A stretch of 64,000 bases of DNA from Bacteroidales bacterium (GCA_015709215.1 JACCQN010000007.1:23540-87539); one strand, 5' to 3'; counted from the first letter of the stretch, positions 35,132 to 43,279 are shown. Notes: generated by a model from the sequence alone, not told the origin. Numbers and translations: made by a program.

Positions 35132-36531
35132 ACCGCCAAAACCTGAACAGCCCGGAAACCTTTTTAAACCACCTGGACAACCTTTTGAAGTTTGAAAGGG
35201 TAAACCCCAGCGAAAGCAAAGAAACCAAAGCAGCTGCAAACCCGTTTCCTTTAGAGGTATTTCCTCAACCTATTCAGGAAATAATAACAGCCACAAATAA
35301 AACTTTGAAATATCCAATTGATTTTACAGCAGCCGGAATACTTTTTGCCGCTTCAATTGCAATCGGCAATACTTTTCAGGCAGAAGTAAAAAAGGGCTGG
35401 ACTGAAAACGCTGTTATTTATTTAGCCTTAGTAGGTCGTTCAGGCACAAACAAAAGCCACCCTTTAAGCTTTGCCCTTGCGCCAATAATGGAAAAAGATG
35501 ACCAGAACTTTTATGAATATTCAAAAGAAAAGGCCTTTTTTGATCAATTGGTAAACACACAAGCAAGCCAGCAGCAGGAAAAACAGCGAACAAAACCAAT
35601 TCTGAAAAAGATACTTGTTTCAGACACAACGCCGGAAGCATTGGCCAATATTCACAATTTCAATAAACGAGGCATTGGAGTTTATGCAGATGAATTAGCA
35701 GGCTGGTTTAAATCGTTCAACAGATACCATAAAGGCAGCGAACAGGAATTTTGGCTAAGTAATTGGAGCGGAAAGCCTGTAATTATTGACCGGAAAACCT
35801 CCGATTCAATAAGGATAAGCAAACCTTTCATTTCAGTTTGTGGCACAATTCAAACAAGCATTTTAGATGAAATGGCCAAAGACAACAGAAACCAAAACGG
35901 ATTTATTGACCGAATTTTAACAGTTATCCCGGACAATCTCAAAAACGAAACCTGGACTGATAATGAATTGGACAAAGTTTATTTTGACAATTGGCAGGCA
36001 ATTATTGAAAACCTGCTGTTAGAAAAGTTAAACTTATCTGAAATTGGAAAGCCTGAACCCCAAACTTTAATATTCAGCCCCGAGGCTAAAGCAATGCTTT
36101 ATGATTGGCAAAAAAGAAATGCCGAAATATCAAACCGACAACAAAACGAAATGATAGCAGGCCTTTTCTCAAAGCTTCAAATTTATTCAATTAGGTTTTC
36201 GCTGATCTTACAAATGCTTTATTACGCTTGTGGAAACGAAAACAAGCAGACAATTCAATCAAAGGCTGTTAAAGGTGCATTAAAACTGACTGAATATTTT
36301 AAGCAAACAGCAATCAAAGTACATGGACTAATTAATGAAGGCAGCCCCTTAGATAAGCTACCAGAAAACAAGCAAAAGTTTTATGATGCTTTACCGGATA
36401 TTTTGACAACCAATGAAGCAATCGAACAGGGTACAAAATACGATATTTCAAAACGATCTGTAAAAAGATTTTTGAACGAAAAAAAACTGTTCAATAGGCT
36501 CATGCAAGGTAAATACGAAAAGACACTTTAA
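35116..36531 (+). CDS. DUF3987 protein, P-loop replication-type ATPase
   Basis: A 471-residue protein with the DUF3987 pattern: PIDFTAAGILFAASIAIGNT near residue 75, Walker A GRSGTNKSH near 107-115, and the conserved GIGVYADELAGWFKSF near 190. The following SGKPVIIDRKT segment is also typical. DUF3987 proteins are primase-linked helicase-like ATPases common in phages and integrative elements. With the DUF6371 protein downstream it probably forms the element's replication module. The C-terminal end (TTNEAIEQGTKYDISKRSVK) looks like a small winged helix that could bind the adjacent repeat array. Confidence 0.85.
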   Translation: MEKTVNRQNLNSPETFLNHLDNLLKFERVNPSESKETKAAANPFPLEVFPQPIQEIITATNKTLKYPIDFTAAGILFAASIAIGNTFQAEVKKGWTENAVIYLALVGRSGTNKSHPLSFALAPIMEKDDQNFYEYSKEKAFFDQLVNTQASQQQEKQRTKPILKKILVSDTTPEALANIHNFNKRGIGVYADELAGWFKSFNRYHKGSEQEFWLSNWSGKPVIIDRKTSDSIRISKPFISVCGTIQTSILDEMAKDNRNQNGFIDRILTVIPDNLKNETWTDNELDKVYFDNWQAIIENLLLEKLNLSEIGKPEPQTLIFSPEAKAMLYDWQKRNAEISNRQQNEMIAGLFSKLQIYSIRFSLILQMLYYACGNENKQTIQSKAVKGALKLTEYFKQTAIKVHGLINEGSPLDKLPENKQKFYDALPDILTTNEAIEQGTKYDISKRSVKRFLNEKKLFNRLMQGKYEKTL

Positions 36532-36539
36532 TAACATAG

Positions 36540-36753
36540 TGGCACTTTTGACACTTTTAGCACTTTCAACAGTAAACAATTGTATTCCAATTTATTAAAT
36601 AAAAAAGTTTGTGCCACTTTGTGCCAAAAATGCCAAATCGAAATACATAGAAATTTATGGCACTATTGGCACTAATTGGCACTTTGTTAACAGTTTAAAC
36701 ACCAGTATATCAATATTATAAAACAGAAAGTGCCACAAGTGCCACAAGTGCCA
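36540..36753. repeat. Iteron-like GTGCCA array, candidate origin
   Basis: Nine exact copies of GTGCCA or its complement in 214 bases, at 36540(-), 36611(+), 36621(+), 36658(-), 36667(-), 36677(-), 36730(+), 36739(+) and 36748(+). The last six form two opposed triplets with 9-10 base spacing around a 47-base AT-rich spacer. It sits between the ATPase and zinc-ribbon replication genes. It fits a replication origin or a replication-operon control region. Confidence 0.6.
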
Positions 36754-36782
36754 ACCACCTAAAAAGCTAAAACTTTCAGATC

Positions 36783-38282
36783 ATGGAAAACTATCGCTTT
36801 CAACTTGAAAAAACCAGTAAAAAACACACTTGCCCCAGCTGCGGAAAACGCCGTTTTGTTCGTTTTATCGACACCCAAACAGGGCAATATTTACCCCCGA
36901 TTTATGGCAGATGCGACCGTGAAGCAAACTGCAATTATTATTTAACCCCCTATGCTGATAGCTATGCAGCGGAGGTATTAAGGCAGGAAAAAGAAAACCA
37001 GCCCCCCCAATGGCAACCCCACCCGATACCAGCCCCCAAACCTCAACCATCTGCAAAGCCTGTTTATATTCCTTTTGAAATATTACAAGCCACCCGCACC
37101 CGGCCACTAAGCAAAAACACTTTTATTCAAAACCTTGCAACAAGCATTCCTTTTCCTTTTGAAATGCCTGATCTTAAAAAAGTAGCTGATCTTTACCAAT
37201 TAGGAACCCTTGCAAAAGGCTATTTTGCAGGGGCAATAAGCTTTCCTTTTATTGACCAGGAAAGCCGTGTTCGGGCAATTCAGATCAAACAGTTTGATCA
37301 GCACAACCACACAACAAAAACAAGCTTTATTCATGCCGTATTAGACCACCACCACCGCCAACAAAGCAAACCTTTGCCCGATTGGCTGAAAGCCTACCAG
37401 CAGCAGGAAAAGAAAGTTACCTGCTTATTTGGCGAACAGCTTTTGCCGCTTTATCCTGCAAACCCTGTTGCACTTGTGGAGGCTCCCAAAACCTGTATTT
37501 ATGGAACCTTGTATTTTGGCTTTCCTGATCAAAGCCCCGCAAACCTGCTTTGGCTTTCAACCTTTAACCTTAGTAGTTTGAAAAAGGAAAAGACAAATGT
37601 TTTGCAAGGCCGAACTGTTATATTGTTTCCTGATCTTTCAGCAACAGGGGAGGCCTTCAATATATGGAGCAGCAGGGCAAAACAATTTGAAAAGGAAATG
37701 CCGGGAACCCGTTTTTTAGTATCTGATCTATTGGAACAAAATGCAACAGCAGCCGAAAGGCAAAAAGGCTTTGATTTAGCTGATTATCTTATTTTACAGG
37801 ACTGGAAGCTATTTAGAAACCCAAACGATACACCAGCATCAAAACAGACACAGCAGCCACCACAAAGCCCGAAACCTTTACCAGCACCAAAACAAAAGGA
37901 AACCGAAACACCAACAAACGAACCTGCAACAGTTAATCATAAAAACCCCGAACTAAGGCCGGAAACCCAAACAGCAGAAACCAGGCAGCAAAACAATAAA
38001 TATTCAGTCTTTGATCAATTAGTTAATCAAAAACTTTTTCCTCCCGAAGCAAAGGAATTTTGGGAGTTAACAGAAATAGAAACCTATTTCAATAATTTGA
38101 AATCTTACCCCACCGAACCAATACACCTAAGCCAAGCAGAAATAATAAACGACCCTGCAAAGTTTGTTAAAGCACATTTAGCAACTGCAAAGGCTAACAA
38201 TGGAAACCACCGCTTCAAACCCTATTTCGACCGCTTACAACAGCTAAAAAACATACTGGAAAGCCAACTAAAGCCACCCTAA
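36783..38282 (+). CDS. DUF6371-type zinc-ribbon/Toprim-like replication protein
   Basis: A 499-residue protein beginning with a zinc-ribbon of four cysteines (C17, C20, C44, C50; KHTCPSCGKRRF and GRCDREANC), like the CHC2 module of DnaG primases. A Toprim-like core follows (about 190-330), with LVEAPKTCIYGTL in the place of the metal-binding glutamate and ILFPDLSATGEAFNIW for the acidic pair. A low-complexity Pro/Gln/Lys linker (about 345-400) leads to a helical tail. This is the DUF6371 layout of Bacteroidota mobile elements. It probably primes replication with the DUF3987 ATPase. Its ATG is preceded by AAACTTTCAGATC, repeated before the 38594 gene. Confidence 0.8.
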   Translation: MENYRFQLEKTSKKHTCPSCGKRRFVRFIDTQTGQYLPPIYGRCDREANCNYYLTPYADSYAAEVLRQEKENQPPQWQPHPIPAPKPQPSAKPVYIPFEILQATRTRPLSKNTFIQNLATSIPFPFEMPDLKKVADLYQLGTLAKGYFAGAISFPFIDQESRVRAIQIKQFDQHNHTTKTSFIHAVLDHHHRQQSKPLPDWLKAYQQQEKKVTCLFGEQLLPLYPANPVALVEAPKTCIYGTLYFGFPDQSPANLLWLSTFNLSSLKKEKTNVLQGRTVILFPDLSATGEAFNIWSSRAKQFEKEMPGTRFLVSDLLEQNATAAERQKGFDLADYLILQDWKLFRNPNDTPASKQTQQPPQSPKPLPAPKQKETETPTNEPATVNHKNPELRPETQTAETRQQNNKYSVFDQLVNQKLFPPEAKEFWELTEIETYFNNLKSYPTEPIHLSQAEIINDPAKFVKAHLATAKANNGNHRFKPYFDRLQQLKNILESQLKPP

Positions 38283-38593
38283 AAACTTTTTAGCATCGTA
38301 TATCTTTGAGTTATACGACTATTAATAAACCTTTGAGAACCTCGTGAATCACTGTATTTGACGAATATATCAAAGTCTTATAATTCAGCACCTTAAACAC
38401 AAACACAAACAAACCTAAAAAAACACACACAAACACCCTTGTAAACACCTTAATTACTTGTTTATCAAACACTTACCCCATAGGGGGTTCAACATAACAA
38501 GATGCTATTTTAGTAATCGATGCCCTAAGGGTATTCATTCACGTGCAAAATTGAGGAAAAAGGGTAATTTTTTAAACCTTAAACTTTCAGATC
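38283..38593. other. Non-coding stretch of the element with dyad and AC-rich tract
   Basis: No ORF is supported. A 7-base inverted repeat TCGTATA/TATACGA (38296-38302, 38312-38318) encloses a -7-like box TATCTTTG (38301-38308). A purine-poor AC tract runs roughly from 38394 to 38450 on the plus strand. CCCC-ATA-GGGG and CCCTAAGGG palindromes lie near 38476 and 38524. It could be a transfer or replication site, or a long leader. Confidence 0.4.
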
Positions 38594-38896
38594 ATGGAAC
38601 CCGCAATGGAACAAAAACAGAAATTTGAAACTGCTGCAAAGGCCTTTTTGCTTTTTCAATTTGTTAACGGGAAAAAAAGCAGATTAACCCGTTTACTTTT
38701 TGAGCAGGACAAAAACATTTACTTAATTCTGCAAATGGCACTTAGCGAAATAACAGTTTTAAGCCGCTGCAAAACACTTTCAAAAAGTGATAAGCAATTT
38801 ATTGAAGCTTTGGCCGACCTTGCCAGCAATGCCGCCGATTTACTTTATTTTGAAAGTGCGACAAAGATCAGCTTTGAATATTTGTTGCAGCAATAA
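38594..38896 (+). CDS. Small helical element protein, unknown
   Basis: A 100-residue soluble protein, helix-rich (KQKFETAAKAFLLFQFVNG, QFIEALADLASNAADLLYF), no known motif. It is the last plus-strand gene of the element, followed by a strong terminator. Its start region repeats the 16-base AAACTTTCAGATCATG leader found at the DUF6371 gene, so both may share translational or transcriptional control. Confidence 0.6.
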   Translation: MEPAMEQKQKFETAAKAFLLFQFVNGKKSRLTRLLFEQDKNIYLILQMALSEITVLSRCKTLSKSDKQFIEALADLASNAADLLYFESATKISFEYLLQQ

Positions 38897-38916
38897 GGCA
38901 AACAGCAACAGCAAAA

Positions 38917-38950
38917 AGCCGGAACCTATTTTTTAGGCTCCGGCTTTTTT
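38917..38950 (+). terminator. Intrinsic terminator of the element operon
   Basis: Stem AGCCGGA-A-CCTA with TAGG-C-TCCGGCT (one mismatch, loop of five Ts), followed by a T-run. Confidence 0.87.
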
Positions 38951-39048
38951 ATTTGTGAAAGCCTGGTTAACACCTCCGGCCTGATCTTATAAACCCGCTT
39001 TGAAATACTGCAATGATCTGCAAGCTTTTTCGTTTTGAGGGGCAAAAG

Positions 39049-39069
39049 TGTGCAAATTTTGTGCAAATG
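39049..39069. repeat. Right pair of TGTGCAAAT repeats (arm-type site candidate)
   Basis: TGTGCAAATT at 39049-39058 and TGTGCAAATG at 39060-39069, 11 bases start to start, as at the left end. They lie 48 bases inside the right att copy. Confidence 0.55.
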
Positions 39070-39106
39070 AAAAAAGGCTACAAACTTTAAAAGCTTGTAA
39101 CCTTTT
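39070..39106 (-). terminator. Element-borne terminator for tRNA-Ala
   Basis: AAAAGG/CCTTTT plus an inner TACAAACTT/AAGCTTGTA stem (39072-39106). Read leftwards it ends in Ts, directly downstream of the tRNA. Confidence 0.6.
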
Positions 39107-39116
39107 GATTTTTAGT

Positions 39117-39161
39117 GTGGAGCATAACGGAATCGAACCGTTGACCTTTTGACTGCCAGTC
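39117..39161. repeat. Right attachment site (within tRNA-Ala)
   Basis: A perfect 45-base match to 32008-32052. It covers the tRNA 3' portion up to the anticodon loop, so integration rebuilt a complete tRNA. Confidence 0.92.
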
Positions 39162-39191
39162 AAACGCTCTAGCCAACTGAGCTAATGCCCC
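39118..39191 (-). tRNA. tRNA-Ala (anticodon GGC)
   Basis: A 74-base cloverleaf on the minus strand: acceptor GGGGCAT/ATGCTCC with the G3-U70 wobble that identifies alanine tRNAs, anticodon stem TTTGA/TCAAA with loop CTGGCAG (anticodon GGC), T-arm AACGG TTCGATT CCGTT, and discriminator A. CCA is not encoded. It is the integration target of the neighbouring element; its 3' half is now supplied by that element. Confidence 0.95.
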
Positions 39192-39265
39192 AATACGGCT
39201 GCAAAAATACGTTTTTTTGTTTTGAGCTTCAAAATAATTTTAGCAAAGAGGCCTAAAATTCAAAT

Positions 39266-40249
39266 TTAGGAAAGGTTTTCCCAATACCATTTGCAAGCTT
39301 CTTTTAGTCCTTCTTTCAAATTAAACTGTGGATCATAGCCCAAAAGTTGCTTCCCTTTTTCGATAGAAGCCAGCGAGTGAGGAATGTCGCCTTGTCGGTA
39401 TGGCCCGTGCGTAATTTTTACAGCAGCAATCTCAGGATCGTAATCCGAAAGTGCTTCTCTAAGCCAAACTGCCAAATCATTAAGGGTCGTTCTGTCGCCA
39501 AAAGCCACATTATACACCTGATTGACGGCTTCGGGGTTTGTTGTTAAGGCTGCTTTGAGGTTGGCCTGAATTACATTATCAATATAAGTAAAATCACGAC
39601 TGTATTCACCTTGACCATTAATTATGATGGCTTCATGCCGCATAAATTGGTTAACCCATTTTGGAATCACTGCAGCATATGCTCCCTCTGGATCCTGTCG
39701 ACGGCCAAACACATTGAAATACCGTAATCCGATAGATTCGAGCCCATAAATACGTGCAAAAACATCAGCGTAAAGCTCGTTAACATACTTGGTAATGGCA
39801 TAGGGCGAAAGTGGTCTTCCGATTTTTTCTTCCACTTTCGGAAGACTTTCTGAATCGCCATAAGTGCTTGAGCTCGCTGCATAGATAAACCGCTTTACAC
39901 CAGCGTCTCGGGCAGCAATCAGCATATTCAGGCTTCCGGAGATGTTTACGTCATTAGTAGTGGCCGGATCTTTTATTGATCGTGGAACAGAGCCTAACGC
40001 CGCCTGATGAAATACTAATTCTTGCCCTTTAGTGGCTTCCAGGCAAGTTTCTGGTTCCCGAATATCGCCTTCGATCAAGGTAAAATCAGCATGAGCCATA
40101 AACGGAGCGATATTTTTACGATGACCTGTGGCAAAATTGTCCAGACAAGTCACGTTTGCTCCTTTTTGCAATAAGGCCTCAATCAGATTGGAGCCTATAA
40201 ATCCAGCACCTCCGGTTACTAAAACATTTTTACCTTTAAGTTCGTTCAT
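39266..40249 (-). CDS. UDP-sugar 4-epimerase (WbpP/TviC type SDR)
   Basis: A 327-residue extended short-chain dehydrogenase. NAD-binding LVTGGAGFIGSNLIEALL is followed by the catalytic Ser in ASSSTYGDSES and the YxxxK pair in SPYAITKYVNELYA. The later FNVFGRRQDPEGAYAAVIPK is typical of WbpP/TviC-like epimerases acting on UDP-N-acetylhexosamines or UDP-uronic acids. It makes a sugar donor for surface polysaccharide. It is the last gene of the export/kinase/NusG-like operon and ends 75 bases from tRNA-Ala. No glycosyltransferase follows, which is unusual for such an operon. Confidence 0.88.
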   Translation of the reverse strand: MNELKGKNVLVTGGAGFIGSNLIEALLQKGANVTCLDNFATGHRKNIAPFMAHADFTLIEGDIREPETCLEATKGQELVFHQAALGSVPRSIKDPATTNDVNISGSLNMLIAARDAGVKRFIYAASSSTYGDSESLPKVEEKIGRPLSPYAITKYVNELYADVFARIYGLESIGLRYFNVFGRRQDPEGAYAAVIPKWVNQFMRHEAIIINGQGEYSRDFTYIDNVIQANLKAALTTNPEAVNQVYNVAFGDRTTLNDLAVWLREALSDYDPEIAAVKITHGPYRQGDIPHSLASIEKGKQLLGYDPQFNLKEGLKEACKWYWENLS

Positions 40250-40285
40250 ACCTTGATTAATTTTGCCTTTGATTACAGTGATGAA

Positions 40286-40828
40286 TTAATCCTGTTTGAT
40301 GGGCTCAACTTTTGAGCGCGGAATATTTAAAGTAATAATTTGTCCAACAGCTTCAATCTGAACCATAAGACGATATTTATTTCGGTAGTATATCATTCTG
40401 CCAATCAAACCTTCCATCTGCCCCTGTTTGATTCGCACCAGCTGACCTTCCTGAATAAGTGACTGATCAATATCTTCATGATCATCTTGTTCGTTAAGGT
40501 AGTACCGGATCGCATCTATTTGTTCTTCTGGAACTATTGTTGGTTTCCCTTCGAAAGCAACAAAGCGAGCTACATTGGGTACGTTTCTAACGGTATAGAG
40601 CTGCGATTCGTGTATGTGGACGAATATATAGGATCGAAATAAAGGTTCTTCTACTTTCTTTTTTCGGTCGCTCCATTGCCGGTACCTGATAATCAGTGGC
40701 AAATAGCACTCAATATCCAGAAACTCCAACTCAATCAAAACTTTTTTTTCGGCCTTGGAACGGGTATATATGGCATACCAATTTTTCTGGAGTGTTTTTG
40801 ATTTGGTTGTTGAACCAGTTTCGGTCAT
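40286..40828 (-). CDS. NusG-like antiterminator (UpxY/RfaH type)
   Basis: A 180-residue protein with a NusG N-terminal domain (KNWYAIYTRSKAEKKVLIEL, then YLPLIIRYRQWSDRKKKVEE and PLFRSYIFVHI). A C-terminal KOW-like stretch follows (IQEGQLVRIKQGQMEGLIGR). Specialised NusG paralogues of this type lie at the head of capsule operons in Bacteroidota and keep RNA polymerase going through them. Here it is third in its operon, 3 bases after the kinase gene, not first. Targets are presumably distant polysaccharide genes or this operon itself (inference). Confidence 0.87.
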   Translation of the reverse strand: MTETGSTTKSKTLQKNWYAIYTRSKAEKKVLIELEFLDIECYLPLIIRYRQWSDRKKKVEEPLFRSYIFVHIHESQLYTVRNVPNVARFVAFEGKPTIVPEEQIDAIRYYLNEQDDHEDIDQSLIQEGQLVRIKQGQMEGLIGRMIYYRNKYRLMVQIEAVGQIITLNIPRSKVEPIKQD

Positions 40829-40831
40829 TTG

Positions 40832-43279
40832 TTAAATCTTGTTTAACAGGCGCTTGAAGAAACCGGGCTTGTTGTCTTTTCCTTCGTCTGAATAATAACC
40901 ATAACCATAACCGTAACCGTAACCATAACCATACCCGTATCCGTAACCATAGCCGTAGCCGTAACCTCCTCCCATCCGGATGTCATTAACCAGAATATTC
41001 ATTGGTATGTTTCTATCTTCAATATCTTTGATGATTGACTCAAAAATTTTCTTATGGGTGTAATTTTGACGAACGATGAACAGATTAACATCTGTATGTT
41101 TCATCAGAAGAAATGCATCAGTTACTAATCCAACAGGGGGAGTATCAATGATGATATAATCATAGCGTTCCCTTAATTCGTCAAATAAGGTTTTACATTT
41201 TTCCGAAGCAATAAGTTCAGCCGGATTAGGCGGTACAGGCCCGGCCATAATCAGGTCAAAGTTTTCAACTTTGCCCGATGGTTGAATTATTTCATCAAGA
41301 CTATTCTTGTTGATTAAATACGAGCTGAGACCGTTTGAATTTGACAGGCCAAAATCCTGATAGATTTTCGGCTTTCTCAAATCAAAACCTAAAAGAACAG
41401 TTTTCTTACCATACATGGCATAAATACTTGCCAGATTAATCGATACAAAGGTTTTACCGGCACTTACCATATCTGATGTAACCAGAATGATACTTTTTTC
41501 CTTACCCTGAACCAAATATTCAATATTTGTTCTTACTGAACGAAATGATTCAGAAATAGAAGACTTTGGCGAATCAGCTACAACAAGCTGCGTTTCCTTG
41601 TTATTGTGTAAAACTTGCCCGACGATAGGGAGCTTTGTGATTATTTCAATTTCCTTTCGATCAACCAGTTTATCATTCAGGTAATCCCGTCCAAGGATAT
41701 ACCCAACTGGAATCAGTAATCCCAATAAAAGCGCAATGGTATAATTCAATGATTTTTTGGGAAAGACTTGTGCGCTAAGTGTAGCCTCTGCTCTGTCAAG
41801 AATTTCATTGTCAGCCAAATTACTGGCTTTTGTAATTTGTGCTTCAGCTCGTTTTTGCATCAGGAAAGTATAGATGGCATCATTAAGTTGAAATTTTCGT
41901 TGATAACCAAGCAACAAACGCTGTGTTGAGGGTAATTTATTCAGTTCTTGTTCCAGTGCACTAATCCTGTTATCCAGATTATTCATTGCCATATCAGAAT
42001 TGAGAATAATATTGTTGATATTCTCAAGCAAGGTCTTTTTTGTGTTTACGATCTGCATATCAATGCTGACAACGGTTGGGTGTTTTTCGGTTGACGATAA
42101 CATTTGCTCTGCTTTAGCTGCTGATAAATTTACCAATTCCTGTACCAAACGGTTGAGCAGTGGATCCTCAATACCCATAGCACTGGGAGCAACCAGCTTA
42201 TCCAGTTCATCCAGGTTGACCTGAATGTAGTTTTGTAAGCTTCTGTAATATTTTGATTTAACCATTAACTCAGCCTTTTGCTGTTCCAGTTCCTTGAGGT
42301 ATTCAAAAACTTGTTGCGATTGAAAATCGATATTCATCAATTCGTTTGACGTTTGAAAATCCTGCAAATCAATTTCTGCTTTTGAAAGAGAATCCTGAAT
42401 ATCAACGAGCTGTTGATCAATAAATTCAATGGTATTTTCTGCAATTTGATTTTTCTTGTCTAATCCGCGCTGTAGGTATAGGCTGGTGAGGCGATTTAGA
42501 AAATCAGCAGATTTTTCCTTGATGTTTCCCTTGAGTGAAATTTCCAGAATGGAGGCTTCTCTGTTAATGGGTTCAATTGTAAACCCTCGTAAGGTACGCA
42601 GCAAACTTTGATAATCATTTAAGGTGAAGCTTAAATTTGTCGTGTTGTGCACTTCCGGGTCATATTTTTCGTTGAGGACAATACGAAATCTGTTGTGTTC
42701 ATTATCAACCCATTCGCCAAAACTAAAACTTCCTGACCAATTTACTTTTTCTTTAGCACCGGCAAGTGGTTTTCCGGTTTTGTAATCATATTGGCTGATA
42801 TTTTCTCCCTCGGCAGCCAAGGTGTATGTTCCATTGTCATTGATTTTCAAACTGTAGGGCAAATTTACAGCCTGATCTTTGTTAAAATCCACCTCCACCG
42901 TAAATGGGGCATTTAAATAGAGTTCCTTTTTTACAAAACCATCTTCTTCAAAATAGGAAACTTCAAAATCAAGCGATTTTACAACGCGATCGCTTAGCGA
43001 ATAAGACATTAAAATGCCTATTTCATTTTGTAAATTTTGCTGCGTGCTTAGTCCCAGACCACCCAGCAAAGCCGAAGGATCCATTTTAGTTTTGTCATCC
43101 TTAACCAGCACCGAAGTCTTTACTTCATAAACTGGCTTGGTATATTTATTGAATAAAAATGCAACCAGAAGCGCAATGAAAATGGAAATAGCAAAAAGAT
43201 ACCAGAATCTGGTGAATTTAAAAAACAATGCCTTCAGGTCGATAGTTTCTTCTTGTTGGTAGGATTGAAAATTTTCCAC
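40832..43279 (-). CDS. Polysaccharide co-polymerase / bacterial tyrosine kinase (Wzc-like)
   Basis: An 815-residue inner-membrane protein starting with GTG. The first membrane helix (FWYLFAISIFIALLVAFLF) is at about 31-49, followed by a large periplasmic Wzz domain with coiled coils and a second helix near 510 (YTIALLLGLLIPVGYIL). The cytosolic BY-kinase has Walker A SDMVSAGKTFVS near 600, Walker A' VLLGFDLRKP and Walker B YIIIDTPPVG. The C-terminus carries 12 Gly-Tyr units in tandem (13 tyrosines) before a basic tail, the presumed autophosphorylation cluster. It controls chain length and export of exopolysaccharide with the adjacent export lipoprotein (15-base gap). Confidence 0.93.
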   Translation of the reverse strand: MENFQSYQQEETIDLKALFFKFTRFWYLFAISIFIALLVAFLFNKYTKPVYEVKTSVLVKDDKTKMDPSALLGGLGLSTQQNLQNEIGILMSYSLSDRVVKSLDFEVSYFEEDGFVKKELYLNAPFTVEVDFNKDQAVNLPYSLKINDNGTYTLAAEGENISQYDYKTGKPLAGAKEKVNWSGSFSFGEWVDNEHNRFRIVLNEKYDPEVHNTTNLSFTLNDYQSLLRTLRGFTIEPINREASILEISLKGNIKEKSADFLNRLTSLYLQRGLDKKNQIAENTIEFIDQQLVDIQDSLSKAEIDLQDFQTSNELMNIDFQSQQVFEYLKELEQQKAELMVKSKYYRSLQNYIQVNLDELDKLVAPSAMGIEDPLLNRLVQELVNLSAAKAEQMLSSTEKHPTVVSIDMQIVNTKKTLLENINNIILNSDMAMNNLDNRISALEQELNKLPSTQRLLLGYQRKFQLNDAIYTFLMQKRAEAQITKASNLADNEILDRAEATLSAQVFPKKSLNYTIALLLGLLIPVGYILGRDYLNDKLVDRKEIEIITKLPIVGQVLHNNKETQLVVADSPKSSISESFRSVRTNIEYLVQGKEKSIILVTSDMVSAGKTFVSINLASIYAMYGKKTVLLGFDLRKPKIYQDFGLSNSNGLSSYLINKNSLDEIIQPSGKVENFDLIMAGPVPPNPAELIASEKCKTLFDELRERYDYIIIDTPPVGLVTDAFLLMKHTDVNLFIVRQNYTHKKIFESIIKDIEDRNIPMNILVNDIRMGGGYGYGYGYGYGYGYGYGYGYGYGYYSDEGKDNKPGFFKRLLNKI
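40891..40966. repeat. Hexanucleotide repeat coding for (Gly-Tyr)12
   Basis: Twelve imperfect CCRTAA-type six-base units in the kinase 3' end. Third-base variants (ACC, GCC, CCC, TCC) show the array is not a recent clean expansion. Gain or loss of whole units keeps the frame and changes the number of tyrosines. Confidence 0.85.

Larger units (their letters stand above)
32008..39161 (+). mobile_element. Integrative element in tRNA-Ala(GGC), about 7.1 kb
   Basis: Bounded by 45-bp perfect direct repeats. The right copy completes an intact tRNA-Ala; the left copy is a tRNA fragment, the signature of site-specific integration by a tyrosine recombinase. Contents in order: integrase, unknown protein, HTH/excisionase-like protein, small protein, DUF3987 ATPase, GTGCCA repeat region, DUF6371 zinc-ribbon protein, AT/AC-rich gap, small protein. 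All genes point the same way. No relaxase, conjugation, phage structural or resistance gene was found. It looks like a small replicating integrative element or satellite that borrows transfer functions. Confidence 0.88.

Noticed and set aside
36540..36753. CRISPR array
   Set aside because: The repeats are hexamers in both orientations with 9-10 base steps; no repeat/spacer structure and no cas gene.
40891..40966. CRISPR or other spacer-repeat array
   Set aside because: Contiguous six-base units without spacers, in frame within the kinase gene and coding for Gly-Tyr.
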